Assembly: GCA_026982515.1 (NCBI GenBank)
Contig: JALSGY010000024.1
Location: forward strand, 1 to 6,419
Length of the DNA: 6,419 nucleotides
Source: Paracoccaceae bacterium
GTDB lineage: Bacteria; Pseudomonadota; Alphaproteobacteria; Rhodobacterales; Rhodobacteraceae
Direction of reading: 5' to 3'
Part shown: positions 6,414 through 6,419 of the stretch, piece after piece
Position numbering within the stretch: the first letter of the stretch is position 1
Layout: every line of letters starts with the position of its first letter
Notes under the pieces: generated by a model
The model's database searches: none
What the model was told of the DNA's origin: nothing
What the model saw: the letters and a program-made list of their open reading frames with translations, nothing else
Made by a program: the position numbers and the translations under genes

Positions 6414-6419
6414 CGTCAG

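Overview
The window is the 3' part of a dissimilatory sulfur metabolism (dsr) gene cluster in a GC-rich bacterium, followed by a convergent tusA gene. The order on the + strand is dsrL (its 5' end lies outside the window), dsrJ, dsrO, dsrP, a TrpD2/YbiB-like 'glycosyl transferase family' gene, and dsrN. The six genes overlap or sit at most 16 bases apart, so they look like one operon. The L-J-O-P order matches the sulfur-oxidizer (rDsr) arrangement dsrC-M-K-L-J-O-P-N known from Allochromatium vinosum. This suggests a proteobacterial sulfur oxidizer, and the high GC and protein style fit an alphaproteobacterium best. The taxonomic call is inference, and dsrAB, dsrEFH, dsrC and dsrMK are not in view.

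Layout: 1-1219 is the C-terminal ~405 residues of DsrL, the iron-sulfur flavoprotein NAD(P)H oxidoreductase partner of DsrAB. 1222-1737 is the periplasmic triheme cytochrome DsrJ. 1734-2495 is the Tat-exported four-cluster ferredoxin DsrO. 2510-3712 is the NrfD-like membrane protein DsrP. 3729-4739 is a TrpD-fold protein whose phosphoribosyltransferase motifs are degraded. 4745-6121 is DsrN, a CobB/CbiA-type glutamine amidotransferase that makes siroheme amide for DsrAB. A bidirectional hairpin terminator at 6124-6150 separates dsrN from tusA (6172-6396, minus strand), a sulfur-carrier protein.

How they work together: TusA (with DsrE2/rhodanese and DsrEFH in known systems) delivers sulfane sulfur to DsrC. 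DsrAB, carrying the siroheme amide made with DsrN, oxidizes the sulfur to sulfite and passes electrons to DsrL and NAD(P)+. DsrMKJOP links the DsrC trisulfide/thiol state to the quinone pool and periplasmic redox carriers. The points most worth a second look are the DsrJ, which has no cysteine outside its three CXXCH motifs (a His stands where the unusual heme-ligating Cys is expected), and the TrpD2-like gene embedded between dsrP and dsrN.
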